Part shown: positions 23,919-32,553 of the stretch, piece by piece
Position numbering within the stretch: position 1 is the first letter of the stretch
Layout: each line of letters starts with the position of its first letter
Origin: Caldilineales bacterium
Lineage (GTDB): Bacteria > Chloroflexota > Anaerolineae > JAAEKA01
Direction of reading: 5' to 3'
Assembly: GCA_025055015.1 (NCBI GenBank)
Contig: JANWYQ010000057.1
Span: 1-36,524, forward strand
DNA length: 36,524 nucleotides
Notes under the pieces: generated by a model
The model's input: only the letters and a program-made list of their open reading frames with translations
What the model was told of the DNA's origin: nothing
The model's database searches: none
Position numbers and translations under genes: made by a program

Positions 23919-24911
23919 ATGAGGAGAGACGGTCTGCGAGGCCAGGTCAGCCACTCAACGGTGGATCGGTGTGCCGTGTCCGGCGACGGCCAGGGCCCCT
24001 TGCAGGTCAACGGCATTCGCTGGCAGCTCGACCCGGAGGTGACCATCGGCCGCGCCATCGTGGCTGCCGCGCAGCGCCTAGGCGGCGCCGGAGTGGACAG
24101 CCCGCGGCTGGACGCGGAGGTGCTGCTGGGGCACGTGCTGGGCATGACCCGCGCCCAGCTCTACGCGCATGCCGACCGACGGCTGAGCGAGGAGGAGCGC
24201 CGTCGCTTCGAGGCGCTGGTGGGCCGACGCTGTTTGCACGAGCCGGTTGCCTACCTGGTCGGTCGCAAGGCCTTCTACGGCCTCGACTTGCTGGTCACGC
24301 CCCATGTGCTCATCCCGCGGCCGGAGACGGAGCTGCTGGTGGACCTGGCCCTGGACACCCTCGCCCATCGTAGCCGCTCGGCGTCGGGCAACGGCGCGCA
24401 GCCGCAGGCCACCTTGGCCGACGTGGGCACCGGCAGCGGCGCGGTGGCCCTGGCCGTGGCCGCCAACAATCCGCACGTGCAGATCCTCGCCACCGACATC
24501 TCCGCAGCGGCGCTGGAGGTGGCGCAGGAGAACGCCCGGCGGCTGGGCCTGGAGGATCGGGTGCGCTTCCTGCGGGGCCACCTGTTGGAGCCCTTGCCTC
24601 AGCCGGTGGACCTGATCGTCGCCAACCTGCCCTACGTCGCCGAGAGCGAGTGGCCCTCCCTGGCCCCGGACATCGCCAACTACGAGCCTGCTCTGGCCTT
24701 GGCCGGCGGCCCGGACGGCTTGTCGCTGATCCGGGACCTGCTGGCCCAGGCGCCTCGCTACCTGCTCCCCGGCGGCAGCCTCTTCTTGGAGATCGGCTCC
24801 GGCCAGGGGGCTGCCGTCGCTCGGTTGGCCTCGGCCGCCTTTCCCAGCGCCTACGTCGAGGTGTTGACCGATTACGCCTACCACGATCGGGTGGTGGCTG
24901 TGCGCACGTGA
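23919..24911 (+). CDS. prmC: Release factor glutamine methyltransferase
   Basis: N5-methylates the glutamine of the release-factor GGQ motif using S-adenosylmethionine. It is 330 aa, with an N-terminal helical RF-binding domain (LDAEVLLGHVLGMTRAQLYAH) and a Rossmann methyltransferase domain. The SAM loop is DVGTGSGAVALAVA, and the substrate segment LIPRPETELLVD is present. The family's NPPY motif reads NLPY here (VANLPYV). The ATG at 23919 has AAAGGAG 10 nt upstream. The first ~30 residues are not typical, and the true start could be a little downstream. Confidence 0.94.
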   Translation: MRRDGLRGQVSHSTVDRCAVSGDGQGPLQVNGIRWQLDPEVTIGRAIVAAAQRLGGAGVDSPRLDAEVLLGHVLGMTRAQLYAHADRRLSEEERRRFEALVGRRCLHEPVAYLVGRKAFYGLDLLVTPHVLIPRPETELLVDLALDTLAHRSRSASGNGAQPQATLADVGTGSGAVALAVAANNPHVQILATDISAAALEVAQENARRLGLEDRVRFLRGHLLEPLPQPVDLIVANLPYVAESEWPSLAPDIANYEPALALAGGPDGLSLIRDLLAQAPRYLLPGGSLFLEIGSGQGAAVARLASAAFPSAYVEVLTDYAYHDRVVAVRT

Positions 24912-24980
24912 GCGCAAGGGCATTCGAAGGTAGCGCGAAGGGTATTCGCGTAGCAGCTTAAGGCGAGTTTTTAAGGTTCT

Positions 24981-26315
24981 ATGGCTGACGTAACGATCGT
25001 GGGAGCCGGCCTGGCCGGCTCGGAGGCTGCGTGGCAGCTGGCGCAGCGCGGGGTGCGGGTGGCGCTCTACGAGATGCGGCCGCAGCGCATGACGCCGGCC
25101 CACGTCACCGACCGCTTCGCAGAGCTGGTGTGCAGCAACAGCCTGGGCAGCACCAGCCCGGAGAAGGCGCTGGGCCTGCTCAAGGAGGAGATGCGCCGTT
25201 TGGGCAGCCTGATCCTGCGCTGCGCCGAGGCCAGCGCGTTGCCTGCCGGCGGCGCGTTGGCCGTGGACCGCGTCGCCTTCAGCCAGGCCGTCACCGAGGC
25301 CATCGAAGGCCATCCCAACATCACCGTGCGCCGCGAGGAGGTGCTGGACATCCCCTCTGGCCCCGCCATCATCGCCACCGGTCCCCTAACCTCGCCGGCG
25401 CTGGCGGATCGCATCGCAGGGCTGACAGGCCAGGGCTACCTCTACTTCTACGACGCCCTGGCGCCCATCGTCACCCTGGAGAGCATCGCCATGCCGCCCG
25501 CCTGGCGCCAGAGCCGCTACGACCAGAACAGCGGGGACGGGGCGGGGGACTACATCAACTGCCCTCTTACCAAGGAGCAGTACGAGGCCTTCGTGGAGGC
25601 GGTGCGCACCGCGGAACGCATCGAGCTGCGCCCCTTTGAGCAGGACGCCGAGGCGGAGCGCTTCTTCGAGGGCTGCCTGCCCATCGAGGTGCTGGCCAGT
25701 CGCAGCGTGGACGCGCTGGCCTTCGGCCCCATGCGTCCCACCGGGCTGCGCGATCCCCGCACCGGCCGCCGCCCGTACGCGGTGGTGCAGCTCCGCCAGG
25801 ACAACCTAAGCGGCACGCTGTACAACATCGTGGGCTTCCAGACCAACATCAAGTGGCCGGAGCAGCGGCGCATCCTGCGCATGATCCCCGGCCTGGAGAA
25901 CGCAGAGTTCGTGCGCCTGGGGCAGATGCACCGCAACACCTTCATCAACTCGCCGGTGCTGCTGCGGCCGACGCTACAGTTCAAGGAGCGCGACGACTTG
26001 TTCTTCGCCGGGCAGATCATTGGCACCGAGGGCTACGTGGGTTCGGCCGCCGGTGGGCTGTGGGCGGGGATCAACATGGCGCGCTGGCTGGCCGGCCAGG
26101 AGCCGCTGGCCCTGCCGCGAACCACCATGATGGGCGCGCTCTTCTACTATGTCACTCACGCCGAGCCGAAGTATTTCCAGCCGATGAAGGCCAACTTCGG
26201 GCTAATGCCGCCTCTGGACGAGTCGGTGCGCAACAAGGGCGCGCGCTACGCTGCCTACGCCGAGCGCAGCCTGCATGACCTGGAGGCCTTCATGGCCGAG
26301 CATGGGCTGGGGTAA
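24981..26315 (+). CDS. trmFO: Methylenetetrahydrofolate-tRNA-(uracil-5-)-methyltransferase
   Basis: FAD- and folate-dependent enzyme that makes 5-methyluridine at tRNA position 54. It is 444 aa. The N-terminal FAD-binding [11 protein letters not shown], the family segment [10 protein letters not shown], the redox cysteine context [13 protein letters not shown], and the C-terminal [22 protein letters not shown] identify it. The gap from prmC contains a 6-bp hairpin (CGCGAA/TTCGCG) but no clear promoter, so it may be read from the prfA promoter. A strong terminator follows, making it the last gene of a translation-related run. Confidence 0.97.
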   Translation: MADVTIVGAGLAGSEAAWQLAQRGVRVALYEMRPQRMTPAHVTDRFAELVCSNSLGSTSPEKALGLLKEEMRRLGSLILRCAEASALPAGGALAVDRVAFSQAVTEAIEGHPNITVRREEVLDIPSGPAIIATGPLTSPALADRIAGLTGQGYLYFYDALAPIVTLESIAMPPAWRQSRYDQNSGDGAGDYINCPLTKEQYEAFVEAVRTAERIELRPFEQDAEAERFFEGCLPIEVLASRSVDALAFGPMRPTGLRDPRTGRRPYAVVQLRQDNLSGTLYNIVGFQTNIKWPEQRRILRMIPGLENAEFVRLGQMHRNTFINSPVLLRPTLQFKERDDLFFAGQIIGTEGYVGSAAGGLWAGINMARWLAGQEPLALPRTTMMGALFYYVTHAEPKYFQPMKANFGLMPPLDESVRNKGARYAAYAERSLHDLEAFMAEHGLG

Positions 26316-26337
26316 GCCGAAAGGGGCATGGCGCCAG

Positions 26338-26378
26338 GGGTTGCCAGCTTTGTCGAAGCCGGCAACCCTTTTTTGTTT
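26338..26378 (+). terminator. Intrinsic terminator after trmFO
   Basis: GGGTTGCC and GGCAACCC enclose a smaller GCTT/AAGC stem and are followed by TTTTTTGTTT. A textbook intrinsic terminator. Confidence 0.93.
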
Positions 26379-26588
26379 GGGGAGGAGGGGCGTTGTACGG
26401 AAATCCGCCCGTGGTTCTCGGCGCGAGCGTCTCCGGGTTGTTCGCCCGCGCGCAACCGGTGCACCTCCGTGATTTCGTATATTCCTTCGGAGATCAAGTT
26501 TTGGTGAGGATGGCAAGCTTAAACGGCTGCGAAAAATTTATCTACACGAACTTTCGGGGTGGTTTTAAGGCTACGGCCCGCCCACGCG

Positions 26589-26619
26589 TGCTACAATGCG
26601 GCCGCAGCAGTGCGCTGCG
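26589..26619 (+). promoter_or_regulatory. Promoter of the first LysM gene with 5'-terminal hairpin
   Basis: The extended -10 TGCTACAAT is at 26589-26597, with no good -35. CGCAGC (26603-26608) and GCTGCG (26614-26619) form a 6-bp stem beginning 6 nt after the -10. An AAAGGAG ribosome binding site lies further down, 10 nt before the ATG. Confidence 0.6.
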
Positions 26620-26682
26620 CAGCATCATCGTTTCAGCCGACCGGCGAGGTTGGCCATGAGCGACGAAAGGAGAACCTCTGTC

Positions 26683-28224
26683 ATGAAGCACAACAAGCTT
26701 GCCCTGGTGGTGGCCGTGTTGGCCGCCCTGCTGATGGTGGCAGTGCTGGGCGGCGTAGCGATGGCCGGCGGCGAAACTCCTCCAACGACCGACAAGCGGC
26801 CGACGGTTTGTGTTGAGGGGTATGTCATCAACCACCGCGAGCTGCCGGTGGACGGCACCCGGACCACCCCGCCCCTGCAGGTGGAAGCGGTGGACGGCGG
26901 TCCTGTGACGGTGCCGGTGGCCAGCAACGGCTACTTCAAGTTCGAGAACCTGCCGGCCGGCAACTGGAACTTCCGCCTGCAGCTGCCCGCCGACTGGGAC
27001 GGCATCGCGCCCCAGGCCGCGCGCGGTGGCGTCGCCGAGACCGGGCCGACCAACCTGGCGCCCCGCTCCAACCCCAAGGACTGCTACAAGATCGTCTTCA
27101 AGATCCGGCGCCTCTTCGACGTGACGGCGATCAAGTGGGAGGAGCTGCTGGACGGCACGGTGCGCCCCGGCGCGGACTGGGAGATCACCTTCACGCCCGT
27201 GAAGGATCCGTTCGTCAAGGCCCAGACCAAGAAGACGAACGACGCCGGCTCCGCCGTGTTCACCGTGACCCCTGGCAACTGGACGGTGTCCGAGAAGGTG
27301 AAGCCCGGCTGGACGCCCATCACCCCGGCCACGATCCATCTGACCCTGGACCAGTACGCGCCGCCCGGCGCCATGGACCCGGTGGTGTTCAAGAACCGCC
27401 AGCCTCCGTGCCACAGCACGATCGTCGTGGAGAAGACCGGCCTCGGCCGCGATGCCAACGGCGGGCTGGTGTGGCTGGGCCCTTTGGCCGGCTGGAAGGT
27501 GACGGTGGAGCGGGCTGACGGCAGCATGGCCCCCATCACCAAGGTGACCGACGCCTCCGGCAAGGCGACCTTCGACGGCCTGCGGCCCGGCGTGTACAAG
27601 GTCACCGAGCACCTGCAGGTGGGCTGGAAGAACGTCAGCGAGAACCCGCAGGTGGTGGTGCACCGCGACTGCGAGACCACCCGTGTCCTCTTCGAGAACG
27701 AGGAGATCACCGGCAAGCTGACCATCCACGGCCAGAAGCTGTTCAAGGCTTGGGAGAAGCCATACCAGGGCACGCTGGTGGGCCTGGCCGGCTGGAAGAT
27801 CACGGCCACCCTGGTCGGCACCGACATCAAGCTGGAGACCACCACCAACGCCCTGGGCGAGTACTTCTTCAGCCAGGAGGACCTGCAGGCTGCCGGCATG
27901 GGCTTCCCCGGCGCCACCATCGAGGTCTGCGAGGAGGACCGCGACAACTGGATCCACATCACGCCCAAGTGCGTGCGGGTGACCTTCCCCTACCCCGTGC
28001 CGCCTGACTACCCCGGCGCAGTGGTGAACTTCACCAACATCCAGGACCCGCCGCCCGGCGGCGGCACCAGCGGCTCCTGCCGGCTGACCCATCGGGTGGC
28101 CCCAGGCGAGACCCTATCCGGCATCGCCAAGCGCTATGGGACCACGGTGGCAGCCCTGCAGCAGGCCAACAACCTGCCGAACCCCAACTACATCCGGGCC
28201 GGACAGGTGCTGTGCATCCCGTAA
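26683..28224 (+). CDS. Secreted prealbumin/SdrD-B-like repeat protein with C-terminal LysM
   Basis: A 513-aa exported protein. Residues 1-28 are a clear signal peptide (LALVVAVLAALLMVAVLGG...AMA). The body contains several beta-sandwich repeats of the prealbumin/SdrD-B type, each with a pattern like FDGLRPGVYKVTE, LPAGNWNF or TPGNWTVSEK and a GW residue pair. These are typical of surface-protein stalks. The last ~47 residues are a LysM domain (HRVAPGETLSGIAKRYGTTV...AGQVLCIP), which should hold the protein on peptidoglycan. The ATG at 26683 is chosen because it starts the signal peptide and follows AAAGGAG. No enzymatic motif is seen; a structural or adhesive role is the best guess. Confidence 0.82.
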   Translation: MKHNKLALVVAVLAALLMVAVLGGVAMAGGETPPTTDKRPTVCVEGYVINHRELPVDGTRTTPPLQVEAVDGGPVTVPVASNGYFKFENLPAGNWNFRLQLPADWDGIAPQAARGGVAETGPTNLAPRSNPKDCYKIVFKIRRLFDVTAIKWEELLDGTVRPGADWEITFTPVKDPFVKAQTKKTNDAGSAVFTVTPGNWTVSEKVKPGWTPITPATIHLTLDQYAPPGAMDPVVFKNRQPPCHSTIVVEKTGLGRDANGGLVWLGPLAGWKVTVERADGSMAPITKVTDASGKATFDGLRPGVYKVTEHLQVGWKNVSENPQVVVHRDCETTRVLFENEEITGKLTIHGQKLFKAWEKPYQGTLVGLAGWKITATLVGTDIKLETTTNALGEYFFSQEDLQAAGMGFPGATIEVCEEDRDNWIHITPKCVRVTFPYPVPPDYPGAVVNFTNIQDPPPGGGTSGSCRLTHRVAPGETLSGIAKRYGTTVAALQQANNLPNPNYIRAGQVLCIP

Positions 28225-28547
28225 GGCAGCATCCCTTAAGGAGCGAGCCTGCCGACGCTAGATGACCTGTGACGAAGGCGGGTGGTTGCCATCTGGCGCC
28301 ACCCGCCTTGCGCCATGAAGGACGTTCGGTGGATCCGTCAGGCTCCTCAGGTGTCACATCGCTCTCGTCAACATGCACCTAGATGCACCGAGCAGGACGA
28401 GCCGTAACGCACGACGCAGCGTGGCAGTCTTGACCAAATGACAGGATGGCTCCTTCGGCGTTGGCATGCTAAGGCCGCCGGAGACCCCGAAGACTGTTCC
28501 CTGAGCTGTGCTCTTGCTAGATGTCGGATCCCAAAGGAGAATGTGCC
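28225..28547. other. Intergenic region between the two LysM genes
   Basis: This 323-bp gap has a hairpin near its start (28275-28309) and a TTGACC box at 28430-28435 without a matching -10. I see no convincing promoter, RNA or gene in the remainder. Confidence 0.5.
28275..28309 (+). terminator. Hairpin after the first LysM gene, weak U-tract
   Basis: AAGGCGGGTGG and CCACCCGCCTT form an 11-bp perfect stem, with an inner GCC/GGC, but only TTG follows. It is probably a 3'-end or attenuating structure rather than an efficient terminator. Confidence 0.55.
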
Positions 28548-30482
28548 ATGAAAACACGCAAGTCTGCTGTGCTCGCCGTTGGATTGCTGCTAGCCCTACT
28601 GCTGAGCCTGTTGCCGGCCAGCGGCGCGCCCTTAGCGTCGTCCGGCGATGTGCTCGTCAACGGCGGCTTTGAGGGTGGCTTCGTCGCCGTGCCCGGCTGC
28701 GGCATGGTCGGCGCGGGCTGGGGGTGCTTCACCAACGGCGGCGCCGCCTTTTTCGGCTTCTACGACGACATGTGGCAGCCGGTGGTGCACTCCGGCAAGC
28801 ACTCCCAGCTGATCGAGATCAACACCAAGGAGCGGGGGGGCGATCCAGACCGCAACGCCGGCATCTACCAGCGGGTGTTCGTCCACCCCGGCGCTACCTA
28901 CCAGCTCTCGCTGAAGGGCATGATCCGCGCTGACGAGCGCAACACCAGCGACCCCTGGCGCTACCGCGTCTACGTCGGGTTCGACTACAGCGGCGGCACC
29001 GACTGGACTGCCGTGCGCGACTGGCGCGAGCTGCCGTGGGACACCTACTACCCCCGCACGCGGCCGGGCAGCTTCAGCAGTTATCTCACCAACGTGGTGC
29101 CCACCTCGGGGCATTTGACGGTGTTTATCCGGGTGCAGCGCAAGTGGGGCGAGTGGTACGAGGAGACCGACTTCAACCTGGACTCCATCAGCCTCTTTGG
29201 CCCCCTGGTGAAGGTCCCGGTCGTCAAGCCGCCTGTGGCGGACGGGCCGCCGATGGGGGATCCGTCCATGCCGAAGCCGCCGGTGGTGGTGTACCCGCCG
29301 CATCCGGAGCCGCCCCAGGTACCGCCTGTGGAGCCACCTGTTGTGCCGCCCATCCTGCCGCCCATCGAGCCGCCGAAGCCGCCAGCCCTGGTGTGCGACG
29401 GCCCCAACCTGCTCTGGAACGGCAACTTCGAGCTGGGCTTCCGGCCTGACGGCGTGGGCAACTACTGGGCCAGCTTCACCAACGGCGGCCGGGCCAACTA
29501 CGGCTTCTACGACGACCGGTGGCCGCCGGTGGTCAGCGAGGGCAAGCACAGCCAGCTCATCGAGATCAACACCCTGGGCCTGAGCGCCACCGACCCCGAC
29601 CGCAAAGCTGGCATCTTCCAGCGGGTCTACCTGCAGCCCGGCGTGACCTACGAGATCAGCCTGGACGCCATGATGCGCGAGCGGGGCGTCTTCGAGGGCG
29701 AGGACTTCTACCGCTACCTGGTGGAGTGGGGCTACTCGGCCCACGGCGCCATGGATCCCAACGCCTTGACCTACCACAACATGGTCAAGCTGGACCGGAT
29801 CTACGAGCGCGAGGCGCCGGGCGCAATGCAGTCCTACAAGGAGCGCTTCGTGGCCCCCAGCCACTTGACCACCATCTGGGTATTCGCCGTGAAGAAGTGG
29901 GCCACCCTGGAGCGGGAGCTGGACGTGAACGTGGACAACATCGCGCTGCGCGCCTGCCGCTACGTCACGCCGCAGCTGCCGGAGCCGCCGATCTACCCGC
30001 CGAAGCCGCCGCACCACGGCAAGCCGCCCGTGGTGAAGCCGCCCATCGCCAAGCCGGCCTGCACCGACCCCGGCGACATCTGGTACCAGGTGCAGCGCGG
30101 GGACACCCTGTCCGCCTTGGCGGTGCGCTACAACACGTCGGTGGCCGCCATTGTGGCCAAGAACGGCCTGAGGAACCCCAACGTGATCTACGTGGGCCAG
30201 TGGCTGTGCATCCCTGATCCGCCGGCCCAGGCCGCGGCGGGAGCTTCAACCGCGGCTGCCCCGGCCGCTGCGCCGGCGGCGGCGGTCAGCCAACCCACCG
30301 CTTCGGCGCCGGCCACGGCGTCGGCTGCCACGGCCGCTCCCGGCACGTATCGGGTGCAACGGGGCGACACGCTGAGCGGCATCGCCGCCCGCTTCAACAC
30401 CACGGTGGACGCGCTGGCCCGCCTGAACGGCATTACCAACCCGAACCACATCTACGCCGGACAGCTGCTGCGGCTGCCATAG
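28548..30482 (+). CDS. Secreted protein with two homologous beta-sandwich domains and two LysM domains
   Basis: A 644-aa exported protein. The signal peptide is residues 1 to about 29. Two related domains follow (about 32-222 and 283-478). Each begins with N(G)GFE or NGNFE and contains SFTNGG or CFTNGG, GFYDD, GKHSQLIEINT, DPDR.AGI.QRV, LDSI or VDNI, resembling carbohydrate-binding modules. A proline-rich linker (PEPPQVPPVEPP) separates them. Two LysM domains close the protein, VQRGDTLSALAVRYNTSV and VQRGDTLSGIAARFNTTV, separated by an Ala/Pro/Thr linker. It looks like a wall-attached, glycan-binding surface protein. The ATG at 28548 has AAAGGAG 8 nt upstream. It may share regulation with the upstream LysM gene. 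Confidence 0.85.
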   Translation: MKTRKSAVLAVGLLLALLLSLLPASGAPLASSGDVLVNGGFEGGFVAVPGCGMVGAGWGCFTNGGAAFFGFYDDMWQPVVHSGKHSQLIEINTKERGGDPDRNAGIYQRVFVHPGATYQLSLKGMIRADERNTSDPWRYRVYVGFDYSGGTDWTAVRDWRELPWDTYYPRTRPGSFSSYLTNVVPTSGHLTVFIRVQRKWGEWYEETDFNLDSISLFGPLVKVPVVKPPVADGPPMGDPSMPKPPVVVYPPHPEPPQVPPVEPPVVPPILPPIEPPKPPALVCDGPNLLWNGNFELGFRPDGVGNYWASFTNGGRANYGFYDDRWPPVVSEGKHSQLIEINTLGLSATDPDRKAGIFQRVYLQPGVTYEISLDAMMRERGVFEGEDFYRYLVEWGYSAHGAMDPNALTYHNMVKLDRIYEREAPGAMQSYKERFVAPSHLTTIWVFAVKKWATLERELDVNVDNIALRACRYVTPQLPEPPIYPPKPPHHGKPPVVKPPIAKPACTDPGDIWYQVQRGDTLSALAVRYNTSVAAIVAKNGLRNPNVIYVGQWLCIPDPPAQAAAGASTAAAPAAAPAAAVSQPTASAPATASAATAAPGTYRVQRGDTLSGIAARFNTTVDALARLNGITNPNHIYAGQLLRLP

Positions 30483-30490
30483 GCGCTAGG

Positions 30491-30506
30491 GTTGCGCCGG
30501 CGCAAC
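30491..30506. other. 16-bp perfect palindrome after the second LysM gene
   Basis: GTTGCGCCGGCGCAAC is fully self-complementary and starts 8 nt after the stop codon. It could be a protein site or the core of a 3' hairpin. Confidence 0.6.
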
Positions 30507-30511
30507 GAAGA

Positions 30512-30553
30512 GCAGCGCCTCCGCTTCCCCCTTCGGAGAGGCGGAGGCGCTGC
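30512..30553 (+). terminator. 13-bp hairpin after the second LysM gene, no U-tract
   Basis: GCAGCGCCTCCGC and GCGGAGGCGCTGC pair perfectly over 13 bp with a 16-nt loop. No T-run follows on either strand, so termination would have to be Rho-dependent or non-canonical. Confidence 0.6.
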
Positions 30554-30606
30554 CTCCCACGTCACGGCGGAGCCCGACACCCCCAGGTGTTGGGCGAGTG
30601 CGCACA

Positions 30607-30789
30607 TGGGGGTGTGCACTCCGCCCTCGGTGGCCGTTCACCGTTCACCGTTTACTGTTCACCGTTCACCGGCACCCTCTCATCGGACAGCGCCAGGAGT
30701 GGGTGCACACCTGGGGGTGCGCACTCCGCCCTCGGTGGCCGTTCACCGTTTACCGTTCACCGGCACCCTCTCATCGGACAGCGCCAGGA
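30607..30789. repeat. Tandem duplication covering the 3' end of miaB, with GTTCACC satellite
   Basis: Copy 1 (30607-30698) and copy 2 (30712-30789) are nearly identical except that copy 1 has five GTTCACC-type heptamers where copy 2 has three. Copy 2 contains the last 14 or so codons and stop of miaB; copy 1 is a duplicate of that gene end lying downstream of it. Confidence 0.9.
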
Positions 30790-32245
30790 CGATCCGATCC
30801 ACCCCTGGCCGCTCGGAGGCCAGGCGGCCCTGCATGGAGTACGGCCCGGCCCAGGTGATGAATACCTGCGCCAGGCGTCCGCGCCAGTCGTCGGGGTGGC
30901 TGAAGAACACCAGCTTGTTCTGTCGTGTGCGGCCGCGCCACTTGCCCTTGTGCAGGTCCTCCACCAGCACCTCCACGGTTTGGCCCACGAAACGGCGGTT
31001 GATCTCCCCCTGCACCTCGGCCTGGAGCCGCTCCAGCGCCTGGTGGCGCATGATCTTCACCGCCTCCGGCACGTCGTCCACCATGCGCCGTGCGCTGACC
31101 GTGCCCGGCCGGGGGGAATAGCGGGCCAGGTGCGCCTTGTCCAGCCGCAGCTCGGCCAGGATGTCGTAGGTGCGCTGGAACTGTTCGTCGGTCTCGCCGG
31201 GGAAGCCTACGATGATGTCGGTGTGGATGGCTGCGCCGGGGATGCGCTCTCGGATAGTGTGCACCAGGCGCCGGTAGTCGTCCGCTGTGTAGCCGCGGCG
31301 CATGGCCTCTAAGATGCGGTCGTCGCCGGCCTGGATGGGCACCTCGATGTGCTCGCACACCTTGGGCAGGTCGCGCACCGCGTTGAGGATGCGATCGTCC
31401 ATGTAGTTGGGGTGCGACGTCAGGAAGCGAATGCGCCACAGTCCCTCGATCTCGTGCACCGCGTGCAGCAGGTCGGCCAGGTCGGGGCGCCGGCCGGGGA
31501 AGTCGTAGCCGTAGCGGTCCACGATCTGGCCGAGCAGGGTGACCTCGCGCACGCCCTGGGCCACCAGATCTCGCACCTCGGCCACCACCTCCTCCAGCGG
31601 ACGGCTGCGCTCCACGCCTCGGCGGAAGGGGATGATGCAGAAGGTGCAGGCATGGGAGCAGCCGTAGACCACCGGCACGTAGGCAGCCACCGGCGCCTGG
31701 CCGTCCTGGGCCAGATGGCGCACCGACTGCAGCACGGAGCCGACGCGGCCGGGCAAGCCCTTGCTGGGCGTCAGCCGGAGGGCATCGTCCGTCCGGCCGG
31801 CGGCGACCGGCGGCAGCGGCTCCTCGTCCTGCAGCGCATAGCGTCTCAGCACCTCGGCCTCCTCGATAGCGCGCGCGGCCTGCGCCAGCTCCCGCTCCAT
31901 CAGGTAGCCCACCAGGGGACCCGGCTCCGAGGGGGGCATGAACACGTCCACCCACGGGAAGCGCTCCTTGAGGGCGGGGCTCGGCTTAACGCCCACCATG
32001 CACCCCATGAGGCCGATGACGGTGTTGGGCCGGCGCCGCTTGATGGGCAGCAGGGAGCCCAGCTTGCCGATGGCCTTCTCCTCGGCGCTCTGGCGGACGA
32101 CGCAGGTGTTGATCACGATGACGTCGGCCTGCTCGGCGCGGTCCACCGGGCGGTAGCCTAGGGCCTCCAGCTGGGCGGCCACGTGGCCGCTGTCGGCCAC
32201 GTTCATCTGACAGCCAAAGGTGTGGATGTGGTAGGTCGGTGCCAA
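30743..32245 (-). CDS. miaB: tRNA-2-methylthio-N6-isopentenyladenosine synthase
   Basis: Radical-SAM methylthiotransferase that modifies A37 of tRNAs reading UNN codons. As drawn it has 500 aa. The N-terminal domain has cluster cysteines in FGCQMN, NTCVVR and LMGCMV. The radical SAM motif CSHACTFC is at about 193-200, and a TRAM RNA-binding domain is at the C-terminus. A ~65-residue linker before the SAM domain is longer than usual. The best start is a TTG at 32245 with GGAGGAG just upstream, giving MAPTYHIHTFGCQMN; the track ORF extends to 32410 through the leader. The last few codons come from a GTTCACC repeat. The promoter is at 32401-32429. Confidence 0.94.
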   Translation of the reverse strand: MAPTYHIHTFGCQMNVADSGHVAAQLEALGYRPVDRAEQADVIVINTCVVRQSAEEKAIGKLGSLLPIKRRRPNTVIGLMGCMVGVKPSPALKERFPWVDVFMPPSEPGPLVGYLMERELAQAARAIEEAEVLRRYALQDEEPLPPVAAGRTDDALRLTPSKGLPGRVGSVLQSVRHLAQDGQAPVAAYVPVVYGCSHACTFCIIPFRRGVERSRPLEEVVAEVRDLVAQGVREVTLLGQIVDRYGYDFPGRRPDLADLLHAVHEIEGLWRIRFLTSHPNYMDDRILNAVRDLPKVCEHIEVPIQAGDDRILEAMRRGYTADDYRRLVHTIRERIPGAAIHTDIIVGFPGETDEQFQRTYDILAELRLDKAHLARYSPRPGTVSARRMVDDVPEAVKIMRHQALERLQAEVQGEINRRFVGQTVEVLVEDLHKGKWRGRTRQNKLVFFSHPDDWRGRLAQVFITWAGPYSMQGRLASERPGVDRIVLALSDERVPVNGKR

Positions 32246-32429
32246 CGAGCTCCTCCGTCTCGTTGCCCCCCAAGGAGGTTGGCCGCAACGGGAAAGACAG
32301 ACAACGCGCGTTCGGCGACGCGCCGACGCGCTGTAGGCGCCGTTGTCGGTCCCTTGTACGAGGGGGCAACGGGTGATGGTATTCGACTTCGCTGGCCCGC
32401 ATTGTAGCACGGCCTGCGGGCAGCGTCAA
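32246..32429 (-). promoter_or_regulatory. miaB promoter and long structured leader
   Basis: Minus strand: TTGACG at 32424-32429, an exact 17-nt spacer, and an extended -10 TGCTACAAT (TACAAT at 32401-32406). The leader of about 150 nt contains an imperfect CGTTG...CAACG arm, a strong hairpin at 32306-32331 (GCGCGT-CGGCG, 3-nt loop, CGCCG-(one unpaired base)-ACGCGC) and a CCAACCTCCTTGG inverted repeat at 32270-32282. The last could pair with or hide an AGGAGG-like sequence. Confidence 0.7.
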
Positions 32430-32470
32430 TCCGGCGGGCGGCCGAGAGCCCCAAGGCCGGAAGGCGTTGC

Positions 32471-32507
32471 AAAACAACACAGGGCCTGGTCAGCGCCAGG
32501 CCCTGTG
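32471..32507 (-). terminator. Intrinsic terminator after the RRM gene
   Basis: CACAGGGCCTGG and CCAGGCCCTGTG form a 12-bp perfect stem with a 6-nt loop. On the minus strand TTGTTTTG follows, stopping transcription before the miaB promoter. Confidence 0.88.
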
Positions 32508-32553
32508 CGCTTTGCGAAGGTCTTCAGGGAACTTGGTATCTCCAGGTTGACTG

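Larger units (their letters stand above)
26316..26682. other. Intergenic region, trmFO to first LysM gene
   Basis: Holds the trmFO terminator, then a locally AT-rich stretch (about 26470-26570, including GAAAAATTTATC) just upstream of the next promoter, which could be an UP-element or a regulator site. No gene is supported here. Confidence 0.6.

Noticed and set aside
28430-28458. Promoter with TTGACC upstream of the second LysM gene
   Set aside because: The -35 is fair but nothing resembling a -10 lies 16-18 nt downstream.
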